From contig NZ_CP111036.1 of assembly GCF_026248685.1 (NCBI RefSeq), forward strand, positions 496,001 to 560,000: a DNA stretch of 64,000 nucleotides, written 5' to 3'. The position numbers and the translations under genes are program-made. Below the pieces are notes generated by a model. It was not told the origin of the DNA, did not search any database, and worked only from the letters and a program-made list of their open reading frames with translations. Source of the stretch: Haladaptatus caseinilyticus. Lineage in GTDB: Archaea; Halobacteriota; Halobacteria; Halobacteriales; Haladaptataceae. Of the stretch, positions 43,980-53,560 are shown piece by piece. How positions within the stretch are numbered: the stretch's first letter is position 1; every line of letters begins with the position of its first letter.

Positions 43980-44978
43980 TTATGGACGCGGTGCCGCCTT
44001 CTGTAGTGCCGTCTCTGCGACGTTACCGCCGTAGTCGGCACAGCGAGATAACGAGTCCACGACGAGTCCGAGCGACTGGGTCTGTTGTGGGTCCTGCTCG
44101 CGGAGCAGTTTGTCGATGGAGCGTGCGTGTTCGTCGATTTCCAGGATCGACTGGCGGGCATCGTTCGCGAGTTCGGTCGCTTCGTCGCTGTCGTCGGAAA
44201 AGAGCGCATCCATCGCGGTGTCGATGACGGTGGTCGCGTCGGTGTGGAGTTCTTCGAGGCTGTCGATGACGTCTTCGGGTGGACTCGACGACATCTGGAG
44301 CGTCAACCGACCGATCTTGGTGGCGTGGTCCGCTATACGTTCGAGTTGCCGTGCGCTGGAGTGGTAGTCGAAACACACCTCACGTGACATGCCGAGTTCC
44401 TCCGTCGCTTTCGCCGTCCTGAGTGCGGCCCGAAAGATCCGGGAGACGACGTACCACAGGCGGTCAACGTCCTCGTCACGGGTGATGACATCGCGTGCGA
44501 TATCCGCGTCGTTTTCCGCGAGCGCGGTTATCGCGTCGTCCAACATCGAAAGCGCGATGAGTCGCATGCGTGTGACCGCGTTGTGAATCGACAGCTCGGA
44601 GGAGTCGAGAAGATCCTGAATGACGACCTTGTTGCCGGTCTCTTCCAGCACTTCGAGTCCGACGAGGCCCTGCGTAGCGGAGCTGATAGTTCTTCGTTGT
44701 TCGGTCGTGATACGGTTCGATTCGAGGGTGATGATGTCGAAGCCGCTCACGTACATCGTCATGACCGCGCGTTTCAACTCTTCGTCTCGGAGGTCCCTGA
44801 TGTCGAGCGACCCCTCGAGTTGGTCCCGCTCGTCCTTCGGAGTGAGCAGAAGCGAATCCGATTCCGGATAGAACTCGACGACGCTTCCGGCTTCGATGCC
44901 GTTGTCGGTTGCCCACGTCTTCGGGAGCGAAACGGTATACGTCGAACCGCCGGTAACCTGCACCTTGCGCGTCTCCAT
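43980..44978 (-). CDS. AbrB-PhoU regulator of phosphate uptake
   Basis: This 332-residue protein starts METRKVQVTGGSTYTVSLPK. Residues 1-50 are a SpoVT/AbrB DNA-binding domain (WATDNGIEAGSVVEFYPESD), and residues 100-325 form two PhoU-type helical bundles (DYHSSARQLERIADHATKIG and a C-terminal DSLSRCADYGGNVAETALQK). The combination is typical of archaeal PhoU-like repressors. It faces the pst operon across a 320-bp AT-rich region, so it probably binds there and couples transcription to phosphate state. Confidence 0.88.
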   Translation of the reverse strand: METRKVQVTGGSTYTVSLPKTWATDNGIEAGSVVEFYPESDSLLLTPKDERDQLEGSLDIRDLRDEELKRAVMTMYVSGFDIITLESNRITTEQRRTISSATQGLVGLEVLEETGNKVVIQDLLDSSELSIHNAVTRMRLIALSMLDDAITALAENDADIARDVITRDEDVDRLWYVVSRIFRAALRTAKATEELGMSREVCFDYHSSARQLERIADHATKIGRLTLQMSSSPPEDVIDSLEELHTDATTVIDTAMDALFSDDSDEATELANDARQSILEIDEHARSIDKLLREQDPQQTQSLGLVVDSLSRCADYGGNVAETALQKAAPRP

Positions 44979-45001
44979 ACCCTCACGTGGTTTCGACCAC
45001 A

Positions 45002-45009
45002 CTATAAAT
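45002..45009 (-). promoter_or_regulatory. TATA box of the AbrB-PhoU gene
   Basis: The minus strand reads atttatag, ending 24 bases before the ATG at 44978. This predicts a leaderless transcript. Between it and the ATG lies the inverted repeat cacgtggt/accac around 44984-44998. Confidence 0.55.
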
Positions 45010-45241
45010 CCAACTATCTCTATATACATCTTCCAGTATAACACTATCTTCACCGACAGTATAGGTCAAACTCATATGATTCATATTTGGAGAAGAATTC
45101 AAGCAGCTAAAAGGATGGAATTATAAAATAAATGCGCCGTATAAATCCGGACAAGTCGTCTAAATACGGGTTTGAGCGGTATCTGGATACCAAACGATTC
45201 CGGATGACATACATGACCAACCGTAGAACAATACCATACGT
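45010..45241. promoter_or_regulatory. AT-rich control region of the pst operon, distal part
   Basis: The intergenic stretch is far richer in A and T than the surrounding genes. It has several TATA-like elements (ttataaaata at 45121-45130, gtataaat at 45139-45146) and a perfect 6+6 palindrome ggtatc-tg-gatacc at 45178-45191. It probably holds the binding sites for the divergent PhoU-type regulator. No gene is seen. Confidence 0.5.
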
Positions 45242-45244
45242 AGG

Positions 45245-45274
45245 AATATATAGAAATAATAGCAACGTATTATT
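45245..45274 (+). promoter_or_regulatory. Core promoter of the pst operon with overlapping palindrome
   Basis: aatatatag (45245-45253) is a TATA box about 46 bases before the pstS ATG at 45299. The inverted repeat aataat-n8-attatt (45255-45274) follows directly and would lie between the TATA box and the start of transcription. That is where an archaeal repressor would block RNA polymerase. Confidence 0.5.
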
Positions 45275-45298
45275 ATGCTCTGTTCTTGGAATTCAGTG

Positions 45299-46309
45299 AT
45301 GTCAGGGAAGTCGTCAAACGGTGTTTCACGGCGCAAGTTCATCGTGGGAGCAGGTGCATCGGGAGCAATCGCCATCGCGGGTTGTACCAAAAACCCGGCG
45401 GCCAGCGGTTCCGAAGGTTCGGGAGACGACGATGCACTGAGCGGATCGATCAGCATTTCGGGCAGTTCGACGGTGTTCCCGTTGGCCCAAGCGATGCAGG
45501 AGAAGTTCGTCGAAGAACACGAAAACGTGAGCATCGACATCAAATCGACCGGAAGCGGCGGCGGCTTCGCAAATCACTTCTGTCCAGGAACCACGGAGTT
45601 CAACAACGCCTCTCGACCGATTAAGAAGGAAGAGATATCGGCTTGCAAGAAGAACAACGTCGTTCCCGTCGAACTGAAAGTGGCGACGGACGCTCTGACA
45701 GTCGTTGTCAACAAGAACAACGATTTCGTCGACTGTATGACCGTCGATCAACTCAAACAGATTTGGCAAGGTGGGAACGACAAAGTCACGAAGTGGAGCG
45801 ACGTGAACTCGGAATGGCCGGACGAGAAGATCATACTCTACGGACCGACCGAAGCCTCCGGAACGCTTGATTACTTTCACGAGGCTATCGTCGGGGAGGA
45901 CAACGAACATCGGATGGATCACCAGGCGAGCGAAACAGACCGTAATATCATTGGGGGGGTCGAAGAAAGCAAATATGCTCTAGGTTACCTCGGATTCGCC
46001 TACTACAGCGAGGCTAAAAACAAGGTGAAAGCACTTGGAGTCGATAACGGTAACGGCTGTGTGAAGCCATCGCTGGAAACCGCAAAGTCCGGCAAATACA
46101 AGCCGCTTTCGCGGCCGCTGTTCACGTATCCGAAGCAGTCAGCACTCAGCGAAGACCACGTCGCCGAGTTCGCGAAGTTCTGGATAGAAAACGCGACGAG
46201 CAAGGAGATCGTGGCGAACAGCGTCGGATACGTCCCGCTCGACGAAGCCGAGAAGAAAGAGCAGATGAACACCCTCGAAACGGCAATCGAGAAGGCGAAC
46301 GGTAACTGA
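45299..46309 (+). CDS. pstS: Phosphate-binding lipoprotein PstS (Tat exported)
   Basis: This 336-residue protein starts MSGKSSNGVSRRKFIVGAGA. The twin-arginine motif RRKFIV (11-16) and a lipobox ending IAGC (Cys29) predict Tat export and lipid anchoring, common for haloarchaeal binding proteins. The phosphate site is visible in SISISGSSTVFPLAQAM and KSTGSGGGF. It delivers phosphate to PstC/PstA. An ATG eight codons upstream is possible but would put residues before the Tat signal. A Gly-Ser-Glu linker follows the cysteine. Confidence 0.95.
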   Translation: MSGKSSNGVSRRKFIVGAGASGAIAIAGCTKNPAASGSEGSGDDDALSGSISISGSSTVFPLAQAMQEKFVEEHENVSIDIKSTGSGGGFANHFCPGTTEFNNASRPIKKEEISACKKNNVVPVELKVATDALTVVVNKNNDFVDCMTVDQLKQIWQGGNDKVTKWSDVNSEWPDEKIILYGPTEASGTLDYFHEAIVGEDNEHRMDHQASETDRNIIGGVEESKYALGYLGFAYYSEAKNKVKALGVDNGNGCVKPSLETAKSGKYKPLSRPLFTYPKQSALSEDHVAEFAKFWIENATSKEIVANSVGYVPLDEAEKKEQMNTLETAIEKANGN

Positions 46310-46364
46310 AGCGACCGAATCGGTAAACGAAGGCCTTTTCGAAGACGACCGGAGATTACGAACA

Positions 46365-47321
46365 ATGAGTACTGATCAGATAACACAAACCCTAACAAGA
46401 CGAACAGGAAATTCGTCACGGGAGCTATTAGCGCGCCTATTTTTCTTCACTTGCGCACTCCTGTCGATAATCACGACCGTCGGTATCGTCCTTCTGTTAT
46501 TCAACGAATCGCTGCGGTTTTTCAGCGAAACTGCGGGACTGTTGGGCGTCAGCGGCGAAACCACGTCCATCGTCGACTTCTACACACATACGACGTGGCG
46601 ACCCAGTAGCGGTCAGTTCGGTGTGTTGGCACCGCTGACCGGAACGCTCATGGTGACCATCGGTTCAGCGTTCATCGCGTTACCGCTAGGTGTCGCGACC
46701 GCACTCTATCTCAGTGAGTACGCGAGTCCACGGACACGATCGGTGCTAAAACCGGCACTCGAAATCCTCGCCGGGGTACCAACCGTCGTCTACGGATTCT
46801 TCGCGCTCATCTATATCACTCCGTTTTTCGACATCTTTATAAATTTGCAGTTTTTCAACATGCTATCGGCGAGCATCGTCGTCGGTATCATGATCATCCC
46901 GATGGTCGCATCCATTAGCGAGGACGCGATGAGCGCCGTTCCCGATAGCCTTCGGCAAGCAGGATACGGAATGGGTGCGACGAAGTTCGACGTGTCGGTC
47001 GACATCGTTATTCCCGCGGCGATTTCGGGTATTTTCTCCTCGTTTATCCTCGCACTGTCGCGGGCGATCGGGGAGACCATGGCGGTAACCATCGCGGCAG
47101 GAAGCGTGTCGTTCTTCCGGAATCCGCTCAACCCGGCGGCATACACCAACCCGAACATGCCGATGACCTCGGCAATCGTGCACTCGCTCACGGGTGACTT
47201 CGCCGGTGGCGGTATCGCGTATCGAAGCGCGTTCGCCGTCGGTCTCACCTTGTTCATCATCACGCTCGTGATGAATGTCGTAAGCGACCTCATCGCGGAA
47301 CACTACCGGGAGGAATACTGA
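46365..47321 (+). CDS. pstC: Phosphate ABC transporter permease PstC
   Basis: This 318-residue protein has six membrane helices. The MetI-type coupling loop contains DSLRQAGYGMGATKFDVSVD, which includes the EAA-like motif docking to PstB. Also typical is LAGVPTVVYGFFALIYITPF. It forms one half of the phosphate channel. The stop lies 1 bp before pstA. Confidence 0.95.
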   Translation: MSTDQITQTLTRRTGNSSRELLARLFFFTCALLSIITTVGIVLLLFNESLRFFSETAGLLGVSGETTSIVDFYTHTTWRPSSGQFGVLAPLTGTLMVTIGSAFIALPLGVATALYLSEYASPRTRSVLKPALEILAGVPTVVYGFFALIYITPFFDIFINLQFFNMLSASIVVGIMIIPMVASISEDAMSAVPDSLRQAGYGMGATKFDVSVDIVIPAAISGIFSSFILALSRAIGETMAVTIAAGSVSFFRNPLNPAAYTNPNMPMTSAIVHSLTGDFAGGGIAYRSAFAVGLTLFIITLVMNVVSDLIAEHYREEY

Positions 47322-47322
47322 G

Positions 47323-49005
47323 ATGGCAACGGACACTGGCGGATACGAATCGACGAAACAGTTTTCGAGGGTCAGCCGAACCACCGGGACGATTTTCAAA
47401 TATGCACTCCTGGCCGCGACACTCTTCGGAATCGTTGCGCTCGGCGTGCTGCTGCTGTACGTGGCGAACGACGCCATTCAACCGCTCACCGCCGACCCAG
47501 GATGGTACCTCGTCTTCTTCACGACGTTCGTTCTACCGACCGTCGCCGTCGCCTGGTATCTGAACCGAACAGACGAACGATCGCTTTCGACTGGGGTAAC
47601 CGCGCTCGGCGTGCCGCTCGTCGGGACGATATTCGCGGCGGGAATCTCGACTGTCTTCATCGACGTGGTGTACCCACTCATGTGGTTCGCATACTTCGCC
47701 GCGTTCGCCGTTCCCGTCGTATTCGCCGTTGGATTGAGTCGAAGCGATTTCGATATCCCGTTCCTTGGATGGCTGGGTATCATAATACTCACCTTCGCCG
47801 CATCGTTCGCGCTCGTGCCGTACGGCATCCTCCGTCTGCTCTACGTCCCGACTAACGGGATGTCGATGGCGCTCACCTTCGGTTCGGTGGCTGCGTTGGC
47901 CGCGAGAAGCTACGTGGGTAAACGATGGGACGGAAAACGAACCGGTGACATTGCCGCCGGTATCGTTCTCCTCGTAACAATGTTGTCGCCATTTGTCGGC
48001 GCCATCGTCGGTATCGGGGCGGTTCCCGCACCGATTCTGACGACGATAGCTCTCGTCCCGGTCGGACTCTACGTCGCTAGTACGATGGCTCATCGACCGG
48101 AATACGTCATCGGGCTCGCACTGCCCGTCATCGTCGTCGTCGGCGTGCTCCTCGGTGCGTTCCTCGTCGACGTGTTCTCGTTCGCCGGACCGCACTCGTG
48201 GCTCGACTGGGCGTTCGTTACGGGCGACAGTTCGGGAGAGGCCGCGAATGCGGGTCTGTATCCCGCAATCGTCGGTTCGGTGTTGCTGATGTTCGTCGTC
48301 GCGCTCGTTTCGTTCCCGGTTGGCATCGGTGCAGCGGTGTACCTCGAAGAGTACGCACCAGACAACAAGTTGACCAGAATTATTACGATCAACGTCTCGA
48401 ACCTAGCTGGCGTCCCGAGCGTCGTCTACGGACTGCTCGCTGCAGGTGTCTTCGTCACCTATCTCGGCCCAGGTATTCCGGTCCTTCCGCCAGCGATCGC
48501 GAATCCATTCGGCCTCTCTCCGATATATGTCGCCGGAAATCTGTTCGGTTCCGGTACCATCATCGTGGGAGGACTGGCGCTTTCGCTACTTATCCTACCC
48601 ATTATCATCATCTCGTCACAGGAAGCGGTTCGGGGGGTTCCGGATGACATGCGACAGGCGTCCTACGGAATGGGCGCGACTAAATGGCAGACGGTGAAAA
48701 ACGTCGTCCTTCCCCGGGCGTTCCCCGGCATCCTCACCGGAACGATTCTTGGACTCGGACGTGCAGTCGGTGAGACCGCGCCTCTGATTATGATCGGTGC
48801 GGCGGCCATCGCTCCGGTTCCACGCACGTTCGAGTCGGTCGTCGCCGCGATGCCGATGCAAATCTACGTGTGGGCAGGGGACTTCGCTACGGATGAGTTC
48901 TTCAACCGGGTCGTTCCGGCGGGCGTCATCGTCCTCCTCATCGCCATGCTGGCGATGAACTCGGTCGCCATCGCACTGCGCAACAGGTTTCAGAGAGAGG
49001 GATAA
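47323..49005 (+). CDS. pstA: Phosphate ABC transporter permease PstA with long N-terminal membrane extension
   Basis: This 560-residue protein is about twice the usual PstA length. The C-terminal 280 residues form the typical permease with VSNLAGVPSVVYGLLAAGVF and the coupling loop DDMRQASYGMGATKWQTVKN. The first 270 residues carry additional hydrophobic segments (for example YPLMWFAYFAAFAVPVVFAV) not found in bacterial PstA. Haloarchaeal PstA proteins often have such an extension; its purpose is unclear. Confidence 0.93.
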   Translation: MATDTGGYESTKQFSRVSRTTGTIFKYALLAATLFGIVALGVLLLYVANDAIQPLTADPGWYLVFFTTFVLPTVAVAWYLNRTDERSLSTGVTALGVPLVGTIFAAGISTVFIDVVYPLMWFAYFAAFAVPVVFAVGLSRSDFDIPFLGWLGIIILTFAASFALVPYGILRLLYVPTNGMSMALTFGSVAALAARSYVGKRWDGKRTGDIAAGIVLLVTMLSPFVGAIVGIGAVPAPILTTIALVPVGLYVASTMAHRPEYVIGLALPVIVVVGVLLGAFLVDVFSFAGPHSWLDWAFVTGDSSGEAANAGLYPAIVGSVLLMFVVALVSFPVGIGAAVYLEEYAPDNKLTRIITINVSNLAGVPSVVYGLLAAGVFVTYLGPGIPVLPPAIANPFGLSPIYVAGNLFGSGTIIVGGLALSLLILPIIIISSQEAVRGVPDDMRQASYGMGATKWQTVKNVVLPRAFPGILTGTILGLGRAVGETAPLIMIGAAAIAPVPRTFESVVAAMPMQIYVWAGDFATDEFFNRVVPAGVIVLLIAMLAMNSVAIALRNRFQREG

Positions 49006-49008
49006 ACA

Positions 49009-49890
49009 ATGAGTCAAGAGAACATGCAGAACGAGGAAACGAGCGACAGAGAGCGAGCGGAAGAACCGTCCGACTCGATGACCGACGAGATGGTCATCGA
49101 CACCGAAGTGGACTCGGGAAGCGTCAACCGTGCGGACACCCGACCCATCATCACGTCGAAAGGCGTCAAGGTCTGGTACGACGACGATCAGGCGCTGCGA
49201 GGGATCGACATGGAGATCCCGGAAAACCGCGTCACCGCGATGATCGGTCCGTCGGGCTGTGGGAAGTCCACGTTCCTCCGGTGTATCAACCGGATGAACG
49301 ACCTCATCGACGCGGCACGCGTCGAGGGTGAACTCACCCTGCGCGGCAAGAACGTCTACGACGACGATGTTGACCCCGTTGCACTCCGTCGACGCGTCGG
49401 GATGGTGTTCCAGAAGCCGAACCCGTTCCCGAAGAGCATCTACGACAACGTCGCTTACGGCCTGGACATTCAGGACAAAGATGGCAACTACGACGAAATC
49501 GTCGAGGAGTCGCTGAAGCGCGCTGCACTTTGGGACGAGGTGAAAGACCGGCTCGACGAATCCGGTCTCGAACTCTCCGGCGGGCAACAACAGCGACTCT
49601 GCATCGCCCGCGCCATCGCACCCGACCCGGAAGTCCTGTTGATGGACGAACCCGCGAGCGCGCTCGACCCCGTCGCAACCTCGAAAGTCGAGGATCTCAT
49701 CGCTGAACTCGCGGAGGATTACACCGTCGTCATCGTCACGCACAACATGCAGCAGGCGGCACGTATCAGCGACAAGACGGCCGTCTTCCTGACCGGCGGC
49801 GAGCTCGTGGAGTTCGACGACACACAGAAGATCTTCGAGAACCCCGAACACGAGCGCGTCGAGGATTACATCACGGGCAAATTCGGATAA
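49009..49890 (+). CDS. pstB: Phosphate ABC transporter ATPase PstB
   Basis: This 293-residue protein has Walker [10 protein letters not shown], the signature [15 protein letters not shown], Walker [14 protein letters not shown] and the H-loop VTHNM. PstB-specific features include [17 protein letters not shown] and [20 protein letters not shown]. An acidic N-terminal extension of about 45 residues ([20 protein letters not shown]) is typical of haloarchaea. It powers phosphate uptake. Three bases separate it from pstA. Confidence 0.96.
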   Translation: MSQENMQNEETSDRERAEEPSDSMTDEMVIDTEVDSGSVNRADTRPIITSKGVKVWYDDDQALRGIDMEIPENRVTAMIGPSGCGKSTFLRCINRMNDLIDAARVEGELTLRGKNVYDDDVDPVALRRRVGMVFQKPNPFPKSIYDNVAYGLDIQDKDGNYDEIVEESLKRAALWDEVKDRLDESGLELSGGQQQRLCIARAIAPDPEVLLMDEPASALDPVATSKVEDLIAELAEDYTVVIVTHNMQQAARISDKTAVFLTGGELVEFDDTQKIFENPEHERVEDYITGKFG

Positions 49891-49940
49891 GATTCATACC
49901 GAAGACTCTCGAACACACTACTAACTCTCAAATACAACCT

Positions 49941-50618
49941 ATGGCACGCAAAAGCTACCAACAGCAGTTGGCGGACCTCCGCGAAAACGTCCTCTACATG
50001 AGCGAGGTCGTGATGGAGCGCCTCCGCCTCGGTCTCAACTCGCTCGAACAGAAAGACCGGGAACTCGCCCGGGAAGTCATCGAGGGCGACTACGAAGTCA
50101 ACGAGATGTATCTCGACCTCGAACAGGATTGTATCGACCTGCTTGCGCTGCAACAACCAGTTGCGAGCGACCTTCGGATGATCGCCGCGTCGTTCAAAAT
50201 CATCACCGACCTCGAACGAATCGCCGACCTTGCAGTGAACCTCGGCGAGTACACGCTCGAGGCGGACCACGACGTGTTCCCCGAAGTCGATATTCAGGAA
50301 CTCGGGACCGTCACGCTCGACATGCTGGAGGCGACGATGGAGGCCTACGCCGAGGACAACACCGACAATTGCTACGCCGTCGCTGACAAGGACGACGAGT
50401 TGGACGACCTCTGTGAGCGCGCCAGCGCGCTCGTCGTTCGAGACCTCATCGAGACCGAACTCGAAGAGAACACCGAAGCGGAAATCGAACGGCTCCTCCA
50501 GGACGTTTCCCGCCTCCTGCTCACCATCCGCGACCTCGAACGTATCGGCGACCACGCGGTTAACATCGCCGCACGAACGTTCTACATGGTCGAAAACGAC
50601 GACGAACTCATCTACTAG
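49941..50618 (+). CDS. phoU: PhoU, phosphate uptake regulator
   Basis: This 225-residue protein starts MARKSYQQQLADLRENVLYM. It has two three-helix bundles with the metal-binding motifs of PhoU: ITDLERIADLAVNLGEY and IRDLERIGDHAVNIAARTFY. It modulates Pst transport and signalling. It is the last gene of the operon, 50 bp after pstB. The window also encodes an AbrB-PhoU homologue at 43980. Confidence 0.94.
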   Translation: MARKSYQQQLADLRENVLYMSEVVMERLRLGLNSLEQKDRELAREVIEGDYEVNEMYLDLEQDCIDLLALQQPVASDLRMIAASFKIITDLERIADLAVNLGEYTLEADHDVFPEVDIQELGTVTLDMLEATMEAYAEDNTDNCYAVADKDDELDDLCERASALVVRDLIETELEENTEAEIERLLQDVSRLLLTIRDLERIGDHAVNIAARTFYMVENDDELIY

Positions 50619-50627
50619 AACACACCT

Positions 50628-50632
50628 TTTTC
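50628..50632 (+). terminator. T5 tract after phoU
   Basis: A run of five T residues 9 bases after the phoU stop probably ends the pst message. It is followed immediately by the 34-bp palindrome at 50644-50677. Confidence 0.5.
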
Positions 50633-50643
50633 TGCGGTCGGGA

Positions 50644-50677
50644 GCCGAGACGAACGCCACGTGGCGTTCGTCTCGGC
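50644..50677. repeat. Perfect 34-bp palindrome downstream of phoU
   Basis: gccgagacgaacgccac is followed directly by its exact reverse complement, giving 17+17 bp without a spacer. Either strand can form a very stable hairpin or a cruciform. It follows the T-tract at 50628-50632, so it does not have the usual hairpin-then-T order of a bacterial terminator. Confidence 0.85.
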
Positions 50678-50780
50678 CTACCTCCCTGGAAAAATCTGCA
50701 CCAAAAGCACTGCGTCACCTCCTCCGTCACTTCGAAAACTCGCGGTGCTCGTTTTCTCGCTCCGTCGAAGGTTCCTTGGC

Positions 50781-50803
50781 CCGGAAAATTGGAAATTTTC
50801 CGG
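50781..50803. repeat. Inverted repeat of 10+10 bp
   Basis: ccggaaaatt and aattttccgg are perfect reverse complements with three bases between them. This is one of several hairpins in the gap 50619-51133. Confidence 0.8.
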
Positions 50804-50862
50804 AGAATGGACTGGCCGCCAGCGGGTGTGTAATTTGCTGCTTTTGCCGGTTGTGTCACTGA

Positions 50863-50931
50863 CCTATCGCTCCCGTTGCTCGCTATCCTACGTCACTGAG
50901 AAGTTCTCGTTAGTGACGAAGGAGCGATAGG
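50863..50931. repeat. Nested inverted repeats (11-bp outer, 7-bp inner)
   Basis: cctatcgctcc (50863-50873) pairs with ggagcgatagg (50921-50931). Inside, cgtcact (50891-50897) pairs with agtgacg (50912-50918), and gagaa pairs with ttctc at the tip. The structure could be a stem with an internal loop. Confidence 0.8.
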
Positions 50932-50938
50932 CTGGCCT

Positions 50939-51134
50939 ACTTTTCACAGGGACAAGCATACTCACCGCGAACGAAGTGAGCGGGCCGACGACTGAATGGA
51001 GTCCGACGGACTCGTACCGCGAGTCTGCCGTGACGAAGTGAAGGAGGAGTGCTTTTGATGAACGTTTTACAGGGAGACGGACGTGGCCAGCGCGAATCGC
51101 GCTGGCTTCGTCCCTCGACCGTGGTAAAACGTTC
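50939..51134 (-). ncRNA. Candidate structured element abutting the 3' end of cdc48
   Basis: gaacgttttac (51060-51070) pairs with gtaaaacgttc (51124-51134). Inside, gacggacg (51076-51083) nearly pairs with cgtccctc (51109-51116), and ccagcgcga (51087-51095) pairs with tcgcgctgg (51097-51105). The outer right arm ends exactly on the first base of the cdc48 stop codon. On the minus strand the sequence continues with atcaaaagcactcctcc and alternating GC-rich repeats. The pattern looks like a haloarchaeal REP-like intergenic element or a 3'-UTR structure. Whether it makes a stable RNA is not known. Confidence 0.45.
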
Positions 51135-53356
51135 TATTGGAAACCGATCCGCCCGCCCGCCTGGCGTTGCGGGCCGGACGAGCCACCCTTGAAGTCCTGT
51201 TCGATCTCCGAATAGTAATCGAGCAGGTCCTCGGTGATGGTGGCGCGCACGCTCTCCATCGCCTTGCGGAAGTGACGCATTTCGACCTCTTCGGCGTCGT
51301 CGTCCTCACGGAGGGCCTCGATTGCCGCTTCGCGGGCGATCGATTCGAGGTCACTGCCGACGTACCCGTCGGTCATCTCCGCGAGTTCACGCAGGCTCAC
51401 GTCGGGCGCGAGCGGCGTGTCCTCCGTGTGAATCTTGAGGATTTGCTCGCGGCCTTCCTCGTCGGGTTGACCGATCATGACGAGGCGGTCGAAGCGACCC
51501 GATCGGATGAGTGCCGGGTCGATCATGTCCGGACGGTTGGTCGCGCCGATGACCATCACGTCGCCCTTCTCTTCGAGGCCGTCGAGCTCCGTGAGCAGTT
51601 GGTTGACCACGCGCTCGGAGACGTTGCTCCCGACCTCCTGGCCCCGGCCGGGCGCGAGGCTGTCGAGTTCGTCGAAGAAGATGACCGTCGGGCTGACCTG
51701 CCGCGCTTTGCGGAAGGTCTGACGGATGGCCTTCTCGGACTCGCCGACCCACTTCGACAGCAGCTGCGGGCCACGCACGCTGATGAAGTTGGCGTTCGTC
51801 TCGTTGGCGACGGCTTTCGCCATGAGCGTCTTCCCGGTTCCGGGTGGTCCGTAAAGCAGGACGCCGGACGGCGGGTCTATTCCCATCCGGTCGAACTTCT
51901 CGGGCGAGGAGAGTGGCCACTCGACGCTCTCCTTGACCTGGCTCTTGGGGTCCTCGAGACCGCCGACGTCGTCCCACGAGACCTTCGGGAGTTCGACCAG
52001 CACTTCCCGCATCGCGGAGGGTTCGACCTCGTTCAGCGCACCTCTGAAGTCCTTGCGCTTGACGATCATCCGGTCGATGAGCGACGGCGGGATGGACTCC
52101 TCGTCCAAGTCGATTTCGGGCAGATACCGGCGAAGTGCCTTCATCGCGGCTTCTTTCGTCAGGCTCTCGATGTCGGCACCGACGAAGCCGTGGGTGTCGT
52201 TCGACAGCTTCGGGAGGTTCACGTCGTCAGAGAGCGGCATTCCGCGGGTGTGAATCTGGAGGATTTCCGTGCGGCCTTCCTCGTCCGGCACGCCGATTTC
52301 GATTTCGCGATCGAAACGGCCGGGGCGTCGGAGCGCCGGATCGACCGAATCGACACGGTTGGTCGCCGCGATGACGATAACCTGACCACGCGCTTCGAGG
52401 CCGTCCATCATCGTCAGCAGTTGCGCGACGACGCGGCGTTCGACCTCGCCGGTCACGTCCTCACGCTTCGGTGCGATGGAGTCGAGTTCGTCGATGAAGA
52501 TGATGGATGGCGACTCCTCGGCCGCATCCTCGAAGATTTCACGCAGTTGCTGTTCTGATTCGCCGTAGTATTTCGAGATGATTTCGGGACCGGCGATGGA
52601 GAAGAAACTCGCGCTGGTCTCGTTGGCGACGGCTTTCGCCAGCAACGTCTTCCCGGTACCCGGTGGGCCATGGAGGAGAACCCCCTGTGGCGGTTCGATA
52701 CCGAGCTTTTGGAAGATCTGCGGGTGTTTCATCGGGAGTTCGACCATCTCCCGAACGCGCTGGATTTCGTTCTGCAGACCACCGATATCTTCGTAGGTGA
52801 TCCCGCCACCGGTCTTCTCGAAGCCCGAAATCGGCTCCTCGCGGAGTTCGACTTCGGTGTCCTCGGTGATGAGGCAGACGCCCTGCGGGTCGGTTTCGAC
52901 CGCGATGAGCGGGATTGCCTGCCCGGGGGAGCGCATGAACGGGTGGTTCGTGCTCGACATGACGGGCACGATGTCGCGCTCGACCACGGGACGCTTCAGA
53001 ATCTGGCGTTTGACCATGCCTGCGGCGTCGCTTCCGAACTGGACGCTCGCCTCTTCCGGCGGCGCGAGCACCAGTTTATCGGCCTTTTCAGCCTCAGCTT
53101 TGCGGATTTCGACGCGCTCGCCGATGCCGACGTCGGCGTTTTGGCGCGTAAACCCGTCGATTCGGACTGTATCGGTGTTCCAGTCCTGGCGGTCGGCACG
53201 CCAGACTTTCGCCGCTGTCGTATCGCCGCCTTCGATTTCGATGATGTCTCCGGGGCTCAGCTTCAGATGCAATAGCGTGTCCGGGTCGAGACGGGCGATA
53301 CCGCGCCCCGAATCATTCGGATACGCTTTCGCAACCTCCAGTTGCACTTCGTTCAT
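51134..53356 (-). CDS. cdc48: Cdc48/VAT AAA+ ATPase
   Basis: This 740-residue protein starts [20 protein letters not shown]. The Cdc48 N-domain covers 1-180. D1 has Walker A GPPGTGKT (230-237) and D2 the same motif (503-510), each with a Walker B acidic pair ([11 protein letters not shown] and [11 protein letters not shown]) and sensor ATNR motifs. It unfolds proteins for proteasomal degradation. The C-terminus has no HbYX motif (it ends GGRIGFQ). It is the only such gene in the window. Confidence 0.96.
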   Translation of the reverse strand: MNEVQLEVAKAYPNDSGRGIARLDPDTLLHLKLSPGDIIEIEGGDTTAAKVWRADRQDWNTDTVRIDGFTRQNADVGIGERVEIRKAEAEKADKLVLAPPEEASVQFGSDAAGMVKRQILKRPVVERDIVPVMSSTNHPFMRSPGQAIPLIAVETDPQGVCLITEDTEVELREEPISGFEKTGGGITYEDIGGLQNEIQRVREMVELPMKHPQIFQKLGIEPPQGVLLHGPPGTGKTLLAKAVANETSASFFSIAGPEIISKYYGESEQQLREIFEDAAEESPSIIFIDELDSIAPKREDVTGEVERRVVAQLLTMMDGLEARGQVIVIAATNRVDSVDPALRRPGRFDREIEIGVPDEEGRTEILQIHTRGMPLSDDVNLPKLSNDTHGFVGADIESLTKEAAMKALRRYLPEIDLDEESIPPSLIDRMIVKRKDFRGALNEVEPSAMREVLVELPKVSWDDVGGLEDPKSQVKESVEWPLSSPEKFDRMGIDPPSGVLLYGPPGTGKTLMAKAVANETNANFISVRGPQLLSKWVGESEKAIRQTFRKARQVSPTVIFFDELDSLAPGRGQEVGSNVSERVVNQLLTELDGLEEKGDVMVIGATNRPDMIDPALIRSGRFDRLVMIGQPDEEGREQILKIHTEDTPLAPDVSLRELAEMTDGYVGSDLESIAREAAIEALREDDDAEEVEMRHFRKAMESVRATITEDLLDYYSEIEQDFKGGSSGPQRQAGGRIGFQ

Positions 53357-53560
53357 GATTGTTCAGTCACGGGGGATAGTTATGGGTGATAGTTCGCGGG
53401 GTATAAGTCCTTTGCTACCGGGGTTCTCGGCCACGCTATCTCCCGATATCGGTGGACGGTGCCCGCGTGCGATGGTTGACACTACGGGATAACAGTACAA
53501 AGGGATAGTGGTGCCGACATGACCGGTGGAATTTTCGCGTTCCGGAACGGGATGCGACGT

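Noticed and set aside
48616-49851. 411-residue minus-strand frame opposite pstA and pstB
   Set aside because: It is the complement of two clear transporter genes; the sequence is rich in D, H, R and V without domain motifs.
50608-50859. 83-residue frame in the phoU-cdc48 gap
   Set aside because: It is made largely from the palindromic repeats and has no coding signature, so the repeats explain it better.
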